A stretch of 64,000 bases of DNA from Pollenia angustigena. Lineage: Eukaryota > Arthropoda > Insecta > Diptera > Polleniidae. Shown here in pieces: positions 9,345 through 20,868 of the stretch. The notes below the pieces were generated by a model that worked only from the letters and a program-made list of their open reading frames with translations, did not search any database and had not been told where the DNA came from. Each line of letters begins with the position of its first letter. The stretch's first letter is position 1. Where the stretch lies: assembly GCA_930367215.1 (NCBI GenBank), contig OV884059.1:243473803-243537802 (forward strand), given 5' to 3'. The translations under genes and the position numbers were made by a program.

Positions 9345-11640
9345 TTTTGCCGCCCCTGGATCCGGGATCAAATTAGACCAAAAGATTTTAAAAATAATAC
9401 TCGTTTACTTGCACCCGTAATAATTAAGTTGATAAATAGTACTCTAGATAATGCAATTATACCAAATCTTATGAAAATAGATATCTGTAGAAAGTAGTAG
9501 TAGTAGAAAGTAATTATCGATAGTCTTCAAATATCGAATATATCGATAGGAAAAATATAAATATCGATATTTTTATTATTTAAAATACAGCTATGATGAG
9601 CTATACACACACAGTTTTTTGCCGCAAATTTTTACTTGTAATTATTAATTCGCGCTGAATTACAGCAATAATACAAACAACAAGAATGGCAAGTGGTATG
9701 GATTGCTTAGCAGTGCTTTTTACTGCTAATTAAAGGCCTTTAAGTCCAAATTTGTACATGTTTATAAAGGGACTGAAATGTCAAATATTTTTGTAATGTT
9801 GTAAAAAAAAATGCAAATTCAAATGCAATTGCAAGCATGGGACAAAACAATGAACGACCATTAGAGAATAAGTCCGCTTGATTGATTACCTTTTTGGGTT
9901 TAGAATTTAGAACATTTTTTAAAGTTGCAATGGAATATCTAATAGTCCCTGTTACTTCGGTTCCTTCAAAAAAATACTTATCAATTTTTAAAAAACTGCC
10001 ATCTAAAATTACGTGCGTATATACACAAGTACGTCTCATACATTCAATAAAGTGATAAAAACAACGGACTGTAGCCTTATAAAAAAATAATTAAAGTTTT
10101 CCTGCACAAGTACAAACATTCAGTCGATTGTAATATCAATATATCGATTGTGAAATCTGAACTATCGATAAATATCGATAGTAGAAAATATCGATAGTAT
10201 CCCAGCACTACTAGAAAGACCTATATATAAAAGTGGAAGCAAATCCGAGTACAACAACTACAGACTCATATCCATTCTACCAGCTACAGAAAAAATATTA
10301 GAAAAAATTGTCGCAAAAAGACAAACCCAATATCTAGAGAAAACAAGAAAATAAACAAAAAAAAAAAAAAAAACAATTTGGCTTCCAAAAAAGAAAAACA
10401 TCAACAAGTTACTGGCTAATTTTTCAAACTATATTAATGATTGCTTGAGGAAAAACTTTTATTGCTTAGTTGTGTTCATCGACTTCAGCAAGGCATTTGA
10501 TACACTGTCAGTTGAAAATTTGATTCGTATTTTGGGTAGAAATGGGATCAGTTAAAAAACATTAAACTGGCTTAGGAATTACCTAGAGTGCTGGTCTTAC
10601 AGGGTCAAAATAGAGAGCAGGCTCAGTAATAAAGTGCCTTCTTTGTATGGGGCACCGCAAGGATCAAAGAAAGGTCATATTTTGTACAAATTATTCGCTA
10701 AAGTCCCTGAGATAAAAAACAACTTATGCTTATGCTGATGATACATCAATTATTGTAGCTGACAAGAATATACAAACAGCCACAAACACAATGCAACACC
10801 AACTTAATGTAGCCACAAAAGGGTGTCATCATAAGGTTAAGTTATAAATGCTACAATAACATATCAAACCGCGACATCATATTGACTTGCCTCTCGCAAT
10901 AAAATTTCACGATAAAGAATGTCATCACGAAAAAGCCCTCAACCCAACAAGCAGTAACGAGACATGCAAGACAAGTATTGAACTAGTTGCTGGTGCGTAC
11001 AAATATTTAGGTGTTTATATTGACAGCAGTTTTAAATGGAAAACACAAATAGAAGATGTAAGAAAGAAACCTCGGAAAGCAGCATACATTAAGTAGCATT
11101 AAAGCAATTGTGCAACATATAGTGTACTGATGATGGCATACCTCTCACTTGCGGAATCCTACAAAAGGCTATAACTTAGGGTAGCGCCAAATATAGCAAA
11201 ACCTACAAAGAACACAAAACCAAACTGTTTAAAACCTATGGAGAAACTATCAAATCTCAGCGAACAGCCATAACAGATAAGTCAACCCAAACAACAATAC
11301 CAAATCTCAATACGACTAACAACATAATCCAAAATAACTAATAAGGCACAATACATACCCGTCTAATAACAGAATGACAATGATGTCCACAAATAACAAC
11401 CACAACAACATCCAGAACTATAGAAACGTCGTCAATGGTAATGGCACACGCAGTTGACCAATTGACCAAGCATATAATACACAACGTCGAGCACAAAAGA
11501 GATATAAGGTAGAATGCTTCTACAATATATATAAAAGAACAGCTTTAGGAGTTCAATTACCGACAGACAGTATTAAGATACTTTGTGAAGAATAAATGCT
11601 CATTCGATACTAATAGGTCGATTACGGATGGCAACACAAT
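9345..11640 (+). mobile_element. Decayed non-LTR retrotransposon (LINE) RT region
   Basis: Reverse-transcriptase landmarks run left to right: RPKDFKNNTRLLAPVIIKLI (about 9376-9435), then after an insertion SEYNNYRLISILPATEKILE (about 10240-10300), then FIDFSKAFDT (about 10480), a GAPQGS motif (about 10650) and an A/YADDTSI catalytic motif (about 10733). The thumb region follows, with ELVAGAYKYLGVYIDSSFKW (10980-11037). Many frameshifts and stops make it dead. The 3' part decays by about 11640. The clade is uncertain; the order of motifs is that of R1/jockey/CR1-type ORF2. It is split by the element 9495-10207. Confidence 0.8.
9495..10207. mobile_element. TATCGATA-rich DNA element inserted in a LINE
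   Basis: Dense TATCGATA/ATATCGAT motifs sit at both ends (9515-9580 and 10130-10205) in opposed arrangement around an AT-rich core. The LINE reading frame stops at the left edge and resumes at the right, which shows this is a later insertion. tagaaag occurs on both sides (about 9486 or 9499, and 10212) and may be the duplicated target. No transposase was seen. The superfamily is unknown. Confidence 0.6.
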
Positions 11641-11860
11641 TGAAATTGAGTTGCCAGCAGCAAAGTCAGGCAACGCCTCTCATGTTAAAATATACAATTT
11701 TTTTATTTTATATTTAAACATGAGCGGCGTTGACTGATTTCGTTCAGTTCTGATATCGTTCGTAATTAACGCATAGATCTGCAATAAATGATTGAACGAT
11801 TATTATAACACATAAATTTGAATAATTAAACGGAAATGTTTAAGAAATCGAAATGAAGTA

Positions 11861-12530
11861 CACCAATACCCCGGTTTGCGTCGCTTCGGTTTGCGTCGTT
11901 TTCGAAGTGGTGTCTTTTAAAAATTTTCCCGTTGAAGTCTAATAAAAATATGTATGTTAAGGTTGCTGATGATTGCAACCAGTTTCAAATTACATTTGCT
12001 GAAGTAACGTAAAATTTTAATATTTTGCAGCAAATCAGTTAAAACAAAAACTGGGCATTTTGACGCTTTCGAAATCAGGGGAAAAACCTGTTTATATTGA
12101 AAGAAACCTTGAATTAGCCTCTTCTAAAATAAAAATCCATTTGCTGTTCCAGTGACGCTGATAATATTTAGAAATTTGTTGAACCATAAACATCGTTACA
12201 CCATAAACAGGTTACAAAAATTAGCCAAAAATGGAGCCACTTCTTACTATTTGGATTGAAGATCAAAATCAGTGATGATTGCCCTTAAAACAAAAGATTA
12301 TTCAAATGAAAGTTTTAACTTTATGACATTTAAAGTTGGCTCGATTTTGAATCCGCTTCATTTGGATTTATCGATCATGCTTGTTAATAACCTATTAACC
12401 GATTCTTTGCATAATTGTGGCAATATTTCCAGTATTTTAATATTTCTTGTTTGGAAGAAAATACTTAAGCAAAAGTATTTTTATACATTTCTCGTATTCA
12501 ACAATTTGAACATAAATAGTGTAACGTGAC
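11861..12530 (+). mobile_element. Tigger/pogo-like DNA transposon remnant
   Basis: After a TA at 11859-11860 the sequence opens with caccaataccccggtttgcg and a second cttcggtttgcgtcg. This is the tandem 'TTGCG' terminal pattern of Tigger elements. A pogo/Tigger transposase fragment lies 360 bases inside. No right terminal repeat was recognised, so the end given is approximate. Confidence 0.55.
12226..12420 (+). pseudogene. Tigger/pogo transposase fragment (CENP-B-type DNA-binding region)
   Basis: The frame from ATG at 12231 reads MEPLLTIWIEDQNQ, two stops, then LPLKQKIIQMKVLTL. This matches the second helix-turn-helix (CENP-B type) of Tigger/pogo transposases, where a leucine/tryptophan-rich 'LxxWIEDQ' is followed by 'IPLxxxxIQxKAL'. 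At least four nonsense codons show it is dead. The DDE catalytic part is missing. Confidence 0.6.
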
Positions 12531-12747
12531 AAAAAGTGGACTTATCTGGGGCAATGACCATATTGAAATACAAGTTTTTCCCAGAAAGTAAATTTAAGAG
12601 TTTAATTGTATCAAAAAACAGATTTTTTTTGATAGCTCTTCTATTACTAGCACTTTTGTTACTTAACACATACAAATGTGTATATTTGTAGGATTTACGG
12701 CATGCAGTAAATGGTTAATCAAAACTTTAAACATTTTCATTCACATC

Positions 12748-12778
<31 letters not shown>

Positions 12779-13343
12779 ATTTTTGGTCCGTTCACACATA
12801 TTAATAAATTGGTTATATAGAATATAGAATAAAGTCATATAGTTTGCAATTTTTGTTTTTCATAAATTTTGTTGCTGTTGCACAATAAGCTTCATAGTTT
12901 ATTGTCACTTGTTAAAAAAAAAGAAATAGAAAGAAAAAGAACACACACACACACTAAAATAAAATCTATAATCCAAAAGTGTAAAATCTATATTGGATGC
13001 CTTCCTTACATAAGCAAAAATAGTTTCGCACACAAAAATCGCACATTTACATCGAGATACATACATATAGATATGAACTTACAATATTCATATCGATAAA
13101 CATATATTCGCACAAATATACATACGTACACACATAAAAGTTAACAATTTTTCGAAACTATTCAAATAAATCACTGGCTTTTTGCTATGAACAATTTTCC
13201 ATTTTTTCTATTCGTTATTGCAGTGTCTAAGTGCATGTTTATGTGGATCTGTGCATCTGTACACACCCCGCGAACATTTTTGTGCCTAGAATTGTCAGGA
13301 TTCGAAAATCAAAGAAAACATTGACAATTCTTATAAAAGTTTG
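12531..13343. other. AT-rich stretch with poly-T run
   Basis: An uninterrupted run of about 27 T lies at 12749-12775, and a short (CA)n tract near 12942-12954. No gene was seen. Confidence 0.5.
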
Positions 13344-13345
13344 TA

Positions 13346-14050
13346 CAGGTGGCGGATAAGTAACGTTATGATTTAATTAATAAATACATTTTATGTTGAC
13401 GTTATTTTTTCGGAATTAACTTTAAAAAACTTGGGAAATTAATAATGGAAGGGTTTAAAACAGAACAAAGAACCAGAGTTGTTCATTTTTATTTTGAAAG
13501 TCAGCATTCGATTCTTCAGAAACAAAGATCATATCGAATATTTGCGGGATGAAGCCCATTTTCACCCAAATGGTCACGTGAATAAAAAAATTGCAGAATA
13601 TGGAGCACCCAAAATCCGAAAATATTTAAATGCACATTTTTTGGACCATATTTTTCAAAAACGACGAACAAGTTGTGATTAATGTAAATGGCATTTAATA
13701 GAGGACAATGATTGAAAATTTTAAAAGGCCTGAGGTAGTAACCAATCCAGAATCATGGATCTTCTTTGGGGTTACCTAAAGGGTAAGGTGTTTGCTAATA
13801 GGCTAAGAACCATCCAACAGCTTAAAGCGAATATCCGAGCCAGAGACTTGAAATTCTAAGAAAAATTATAGGAAATGCTCCGGAAAAAGGACTTCAAATT
13901 GAAGCAAACAATAAGCCCTATTAAAAGATTTTATCTTTAAAGCATGATGTGAATATATATATTTCCAAGCAATTATCTAAGTTTAAATAAATGCCAAATT
14001 TAAAAAAGGTAATTTATTAAATAAATCTTACCATTAAATTTGCGCCACTC
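13346..14050 (+). mobile_element. Internally deleted mariner-like element
   Basis: The ends are imperfect inverted repeats: caggtggcggataagtaacg at the left and the complement of gagtggcgcaaatttaatgg at the right. A TA precedes the left end (13344-13345). Between them are N-terminal, central and C-terminal pieces of a mariner-family transposase, with the intervening sequence deleted, leaving about 705 bp of an element normally near 1.3 kb. Confidence 0.7.
13445..13925 (+). pseudogene. Mariner-family transposase, deleted and frameshifted
   Basis: The start reads MEGFKTEQRTRVVHFYFESQ, the first helix-turn-helix. It jumps after a deletion to DEAHFHPNGHVNKKIAEYGA (about 13547-13606). There the aspartate in 'DEAHF' is the first (or second) catalytic acid, in the known context DEAHFHLxGxVNKQN. 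A further deletion leads to the C-terminal LWGYLKGKVFANRLRTIQQL (about 13760-13820). Frameshifts separate the pieces. No product is expected. Confidence 0.75.
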
Positions 14051-14513
14051 GTTCAAGCTTTAAAGAGATTTGTGAGATCGTTTCCGATCGTTTTTTAAAT
14101 GAAACCAAAAAATAGAATCTGGGAATTGTTTATTTTCACAAGTTACTTTATTATATTGCACATTTTTTATTTTTCGAATTTATTCTATGACCTTAATTTC
14201 AGTTATGTATTTTATAAAGCATTATAATAGTCCTATTCTGGTAGTGCATATTTTTACGAACGACCTGTGGTTGTTTTAGGAATTTAATTATCTTTGAATA
14301 AAAATAAATAAATAAAAAAACCTTCGAGTATTTCCGAAGATATTTTTATTAAAGTGACATCATCTTTTGAAAACCTCCAATAACGGTAATATCTAGAAAA
14401 CTGTTCTACTTTTGACCATTCTGACTTCATATTCGGATTCAGGGGACATTCACGACTTGGTTGAAAATTTGTGACACAGTGTTATCGGTTAAAAATAAAA
14501 CTTTAAAACAAAA

Positions 14514-15503
14514 TCTATATATAAATCGGCTAAGGCAAAACAGTTAAGAACACTTTCCTCCTCTGTATGTCAACCGATTTGAACAAGATGTACACCATTT
14601 GAGAGCTATTTACTCAGAAGTGCACAATGTATATTTTATTAAAATCTGTTCAATAATTTCAGAGTTATAAGCGTTCAAAATTGCTACTAACACAAATGCA
14701 AAATAATATATAAAAATTTTTTTTTCCATTATCAAATAATAAAAAGTTAGGGTGATCGATTATTCGACATATTCAGAAACCGGTTTTCGAATATATCAAC
14801 TATATAAATCTTTTGTATAAATCAGACCAGGCAGAACAGTTAAGAACGCTTTCTTCCTTTGTTTGTCAACCGAGCCTCTTTGGGGAGAAAAAAGAGGAAA
14901 TATGGGAAACTAAATTTCTTTTTTTTACTTTTCTGTGCTTCATGTGATAATTTTTAAATTTTCTATAATATTGAACTGAGAAACATAATATTATAGGTGT
15001 AGGGTCTTGAGTAAGTGATAACCTATAAGATAAAATATGCTGGTATATTTTGTTTTTCATCTGGAACTTTTTGAATTTTCGTTAATATTCGACTTATAAA
15101 GATAAAATTATAGATTAAACTGGGTGAATAAGAACATGTATGGGGAGCTTTTTGGTACTTTTTCGTTCAACAGCTGGCACTTTGATTAATTTTTGTTAAT
15201 ATTCGACATAGAAACATAAAATTAAACGTGCAGCATCCTGAGTGGATGACAATATATAAAGGAGACTTTTTGATACTTTTTTGTTTTTCAATTGGTATTT
15301 TTTATATGAACTTACAAAATTAAATTAACTCACGTAGAAGATAAAATATGAACCGGAGGTTGGTCCCTCGCCAAATCGATCCACTTTGAAGGAAAAATTA
15401 AATGCTCGAAACAAATAAATTCATATATAATTAGATGGATTATGTTTTCTTCATATTTACAAAAAAATTTATGGTCGAATTTTGACCATTGGGCGAACAC
15501 TAG
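14514..15503 (+). mobile_element. Non-autonomous Helitron (5' TC ... hairpin ... CTAG)
   Basis: It begins TCTATATATAAATCGGC right after an A (14513) and ends CTAG (15500-15503) right before a T. This is the A^TC...CTAG^T insertion signature of Helitrons. A 6-bp stem hairpin, ATGGTC-gaatttt-GACCAT, lies about 13 bases before the CTAG. The phrase acagttaagaac plus a cysteine-like ctttcttcctttgtt block recurs at 14540 and 14838, suggesting a second 5' end nested inside. There is no Rep/helicase coding. A second 3' end of the family is at 20579. Confidence 0.7.
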
Positions 15504-18500
15504 TATAATTAAATTTTTCAATCAGATACGCATTCTGAGGCTAAGGGAAAACTGGGAATCAAAGTAACAAATAACCCAACCCAGAAAGTACCGTATTTTA
15601 CTTGTCGGAGAAAAGATTTTCAAAACGTTTTAAGTGATGTTCATGTAAACGCCCTGCTTTACGAGCCATGAAATGATGTTAAGAAATTTGTTATTAAAGA
15701 GTTTTAATAAGAGATTGCTTAATAACGCAGTTAAAACACTGACATCAGCAGACTATACCTTCTCGAAATATGAAATCTTAATTTATCATAATCATATATA
15801 AAAATATAATTTTTTAAATAATATTTTTCTCCGAAAATGTGTAGAAATTGCTTACATAAAAGTGTTACGACAATTCGTTAAAGTTTTACTGCTAATTTCA
15901 CTAAATGTGAAAGAACAAAGAACAAATGTTTAAGAATTATTTTTTGTATTAAATTAATTTGGGGAAAGAAAGCGTTCTTTCGACATCGTAAAATTGGCAG
16001 TTAGACTGTGTCTGAAATCAGACATGTAAGCAAAAATTGTTCACTGTGCACACATATACTCATACTTATATTTGTACAGTATGGGTCAAAAAGCTTCGCT
16101 GTGTGATATAGAAAATTTAATGAAATTTTTATAAAGATATAAAAGACCTAGTTATACGTCACTTAACTATAAAATTTTTTTCTTTTTTTTTTAGTTTTAA
16201 CATTCAATAAATGAAGATAAAAACGTATTTATGTATGAATATTTATTACAGTGAGAAAGAAAAATTAATAAACTATAACACTTAACGGTTATATAAATTT
16301 ACTAAAAGGAAGAACTAATCAAGAATACTAGTTAATTTCCTTAATTCAAAAATATGAACACTTTTATAGTTAACAAATTACCGACAAATACACTTTAATG
16401 CTAATAACAAATTATAAAACAATTTTTTCTGCTAGCAGAGAATAAATTAAATATAGCAAAGACCGTAGAGCGCAAGAAAATACTACGAAAACAATTACAT
16501 TAAATTTAATTTTACTTGCAATGAAAGTTGAACAAACTATTTTCGCAAATAAAAATGCAAAAAAATTCAAGTGTTTTTCTTTTTCGTTTGCGGAAAACTA
16601 TACAAATAATTTACAAACCGTAACTAATAAAAGTTTCTTAATGCTTACCAAAGTCGTAATACGTACAAACGCACTCATTTTTTTCAAACTAAATGGTACA
16701 TGTAGTTGTAGATACACACACATACAACCATTAATATAAACACAAAAAGGAAATAAAATTCATATTTTCATGAAACTATTATAATAACAATATAATGCTG
16801 AATATAATTGTTGGCAACATGTTGCTAGTAACTGACAAATAGTTTCTCAACATTGAATTTTTAGTTTTCTCTTAGAAGTTTTGACAATAAATACGCACTA
16901 GAAAATATAATAATTGGTTTACTGAATTGTATTTTCTGTTGCTTGTATGTTTACCATTAAGCTTAAGAAACAGTTTTTTCTAGGGGGGTTGAGTTTATGT
17001 CTATTTGTTAATCGATAACATGCGGCTGATACATGTTTTAAAAAACTTTAAATATGCTGTAAATATTAAACATGTAAGTAAGTACATATACTAAAAAAAT
17101 AAGCATATTTTATTTAAAAAAACCAAAAACTCGTGCTAATTTGATTTATATGCATTTCCAAGCAAAATATATCAGAGTAAAGTATTTAATGTACACTGAA
17201 AAGGAAAATCAATTAATAGTACGGTAAGTACGGATTTTCTTGAATTTAATTCAGATTTCGTACCTTAAACACTTACCCCAGAGACAGATACAGAATATTA
17301 TTATGATTAATTGACTGACCCGTTTTACATCTGTGTGTTTCACGTTGTACTGCCTCCTTTGTTAACAGAAGAACTTTCAATTATCATGATCATTACCAGC
17401 ATCATGCCCGATATGATTTCTTCTTTAAAAATTGTATGTATTTAACTTAATAATTAAACAAATAGAATGGACATTTTTGCTACTTATTTCACCTTTTAAA
17501 CATGAAAATAATGTATGTAGTTTCTACACAAAACAAGCAAATCGTTTTTTACCTACTTGTGTGGTGTTTTTATATTTCCTACAACAAACTTTAACAAACA
17601 CAAGCGTATGCACGTATAAATCATGTAATGCTGAGAGATGAGACTAATAAGTTATATGGGATTAAAACGCTCATGCTTTAAACACATTCGAGACAGCAAC
17701 CTACCGACTTCAATATGTCACAATGTAATAATATTATTTAAATATTTTAAACAAATACTTGGGGATGCTTTGTTTAGCAAATTTTGCTTGTTTAAAGTTT
17801 AACGGACATTTTTCTTAAATATACCGTACGAGAAACCTAAGCCATCGCCAATTAATATTGTTACCCGCAAGGTCAATATTACTCGGTTTTGTAATGATGC
17901 TTTTCATTTTATTTTACTTTTTCCAAAATGTGATAAATATTTTACATAATGTTAATAACAACAAACCAGTGATGAGCTGAAAACTTAACATAAATGAATG
18001 CTGTTAAACCTATAAAATTGGTTCATGTCTTGAATCCGATCAGGTTGTGTACGCCTGTATAAAAATGAAAGATAAAGTGAAATATCAACAATGCTTTATT
18101 TACCTAAAACTTGGGACATTTCTATATTTTGCTTTTTGAAAAGTTATCAAATTTATTTACAAACATTTTTATTTGATTTAAAGTATTAATTAGGGGATAT
18201 GTTATTTAGTAGTAGAAAAGTTTAAGACGTTGCCAACGGTCGTCAGATATGTGGCCGGTCGATAAAAACGTGTATTTTTGCTTTTCTTTGTACGTATTTT
18301 TTGTCTCCCCTTTTTGTGTATAAAACATGCGATTAAAGTTTCCTGTTGCGTTCGAAGTTTTCAGAAAGTTCTTTTACTTTTAAAGTTTGATTGGAGAACA
18401 TCTTCTTTAAAGCGAAGAGAATTTTGAAAAATTTGCAAAAGTATTCACATAGCCTGACATTGGGAATTAAGTGGTTCAAGCAAAATTCAAGTTTATAAAA

Positions 18501-19178
18501 AAAAAAAAAAAGAAAGAACAGAAATAAAATTATACAAGTTTACAGGGAGACTCAATCCTCCTAGAAACCCTACTAGGTAGACCGAAGAGTGTTAATAAAA
18601 TCACTAAAACTAACTACCCTTATCATCTGGTGTACCTAACCGCACACCAGACAAGGTGGTCTGGAATCTCAACCCCTCAAACATCAAGAGGATTTAATTC
18701 CGTGAAAATATTACCTAGTAACTTGGATTTCAGTTTGGTTACTTGATCAACACCTTAATTTTCTTCAAGTATCTCACAAAGCAAGTGGTTTACAGCAGTA
18801 CCCCTTTTCAAAGAGAAGTCGTCTATCAACTTTTTTATTGCGTTTGTAAAGAAATCAAGAATTTCTGGCGATACTGGACACGCTCTACCTATGTATGTCA
18901 CTTTATAGATGTATACAATACAACCAGATACTACAAGTTAAGCCTTCACAAAAATTTTATAAATCTACAATTGGATCCTCCACGTTATGATAACTCTTTA
19001 TTTAAGTATTTTTTTTTTTTTTTGTTGAAGTTGCATAACATTTTTCCGACATTTGTTTTTCATAATTTTCCGTTTTTTTTTTTTAATTTAGCAAACAAAC
19101 GTTCTTCGTTTTGAATAATTATCTGCAGAGAAAAAAAATAAATCTAATCCTCTTAAAATTAAATTCCCCTTAACTTAG
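15504..19178. other. Long AT-rich stretch, no repeat boundary seen
   Basis: About 3.7 kb without recognisable transposon ends or coding homology. It may be relatively unique host sequence, such as an intron. The segment 18540-18760 is noticeably less AT-rich and could be conserved non-coding sequence or the remnant of an exon. A TATAAAAC motif at about 18320 has no supporting context. Confidence 0.45.
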
Positions 19179-19226
19179 CAGACATCCCATATGCTGAAGG
19201 CCTTCATCGTACGCGGAGTAAAACTG
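19179..19226 (+). CDS. Candidate 48-nt cassette exon of an unidentified host gene
   Basis: A CTAAT branch-point motif (19143-19147) lies about 35 bases before a pyrimidine-containing acceptor, ttccccttaacttag. The 48-base exon follows, ending ACTG and then GTGAGTGATC, a strong donor. Its length is a multiple of three. In the phase-1 frame it encodes DIPYAEGLHRTRSKT plus split codons at both ends, so inclusion or skipping keeps the frame. One other frame is also open. It is GC-richer than the flanks. I do not recognise the peptide. A microexon in a long intron would fit a neuronal or muscle gene, but that is inference. No neighbouring exon was identified in the window. Confidence 0.4.
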
Positions 19227-19715
19227 GTGAGTGATCATAGTATTTTTTTTTGTATTTTTTTGGTGTTAATTCATTGATTTCCTTATTTCATTGATTATCA
19301 CTTTTCATTGATTAATAAGTAAAAGGTATATTTTTTTCTCTTGCAATTTAATTATTTATGAGACAAGCAAAGAAAAAAAAAAAAAAAAAAAAATAAAACC
19401 AAATAGTAGTAACAAAACCAAAACAAAATATTACACTAACAACTAACACGGTTAATCGTTGGATCACTTTGATAATTTTTTTTTTCATTTATAAATTTGC
19501 TTCCACTCGTTACTAAATCTTTCATATTTTCTTTTGGTTTGTTTCTATATATTTGGAATCGACGGAGCATCTCAATCTCATTTTTTTAAAAAAAATCTCA
19601 TATATTTTCGGTACGATACAATCCGAATTTTTATGCACCTTCATGAACACATGAATTAAATATGGAATTACTGTAATAATTTTTATTTCGTTTTGTTATA
19701 AATTTTTTTTTTGTT

Positions 19716-19728
19716 GTATATATATACC

Positions 19729-19786
<58 letters not shown>
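19716..19786. repeat. (TA)n microsatellite
   Basis: Uninterrupted TA dinucleotides run from about 19735 to 19785, preceded by an imperfect TA stretch. Confidence 0.95.
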
Positions 19787-19789
<3 letters not shown>

Positions 19790-20329
19790 TTTGAGAAATA
19801 ATCTATTTTGTTTAGTTTAATACTAATTTTCTATGCAAAACCTAAAATCTATTTTTTTTATATAATGAATTATTAATAAAGTTAAATTGAATTAAATCAA
19901 ACATTATGCGGTTCTAAAGTAAAATACAGGTTTTCTTGACGAAATGAGCTAAATTTCATTTGAGGGAATTTTCTGTTAGGGGTTTCGATACCAAACTTAC
20001 GGCAAGAATCGAAACATTGGATAGGGAGGGAAATTTATTGCCATGACTCTATTACATCTTTGAGTCTTATTTAAAATGCAAGCTCAGAAAATAGAAATTA
20101 AACTAATTTCTATTTTTGTCTATTACAAAACAGAAAAAGTGTTGCTTATAAAAAAAATATTTAAAGAATGAGTGCTTAAACAATTTATTTTTTTTTGTTT
20201 AACAGAAAAGAATCGGCTTGAAACAAGAATATTAACTCGGCTCAACACCAAATTGATATCCTGTATATAAATACGGAAACAATTTTTTTGGGGTTGATTT
20301 TTAAGTATCTTATCGTCCACCGATTTTAA

Positions 20330-20579
20330 TGAAACATATATCGTTTTAAAAGATTTTGTGTGTAGATATGCACAATATATTTTTTTTCTAAATTTTTTGA
20401 ATTAAAGTGTGTGAAAAGCGTTTTAATTTATCCTACAGACATACGTACAAAGTTAGGTGAATAGTGCATTTTTGCCGTTCTCTTAAAATGTGTAGGTTTT
20501 TGTTGTATAACGCACAGGTTTTCACGAAAGTAAATGTCGAGTGGTCGAATTTCGGCCACCGAGCGATCCTAGTTAATAT
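20330..20579 (+). mobile_element. Helitron 3' end, second family copy
   Basis: It ends cgagcgatcCTAG before a T at 20580. The hairpin GTGGTC-gaattt-c-GGCCAC sits at the same distance from the end as in the copy at 14514-15503. The left boundary is not defined. Confidence 0.6.
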
Positions 20580-20868
20580 AATTTTACGTATCCTTGAAAG
20601 AAGTTCTATAGGAAGATGTTTTTCGCGCCAACGCTCCTACCTAAGGAGTTACAGGTCGTTAAAGTTGCAAAATACTTTATCCATATCTATTTAGGTGAAA
20701 AATGAATCTATAAAATATGGGAACCATTGGAAAATGCTTCAAAATGTGTTTTACATGGCGTTTAAAGCATACCGATTTACCAATTGAGAGGTTATATTAT
20801 ATATTCATACTCCGTAGCTGAATTTTTTTTTTTAATCGGGTAGTAATTGATCGGTTAACCGATTACCC

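Noticed and set aside
18743..19114. 123-codon frame upstream of the candidate microexon
   Set aside because: Ends in poly-T-encoded phenylalanine runs and lacks splice signals. The less AT-rich part (18540-18760) has no consistent frame.
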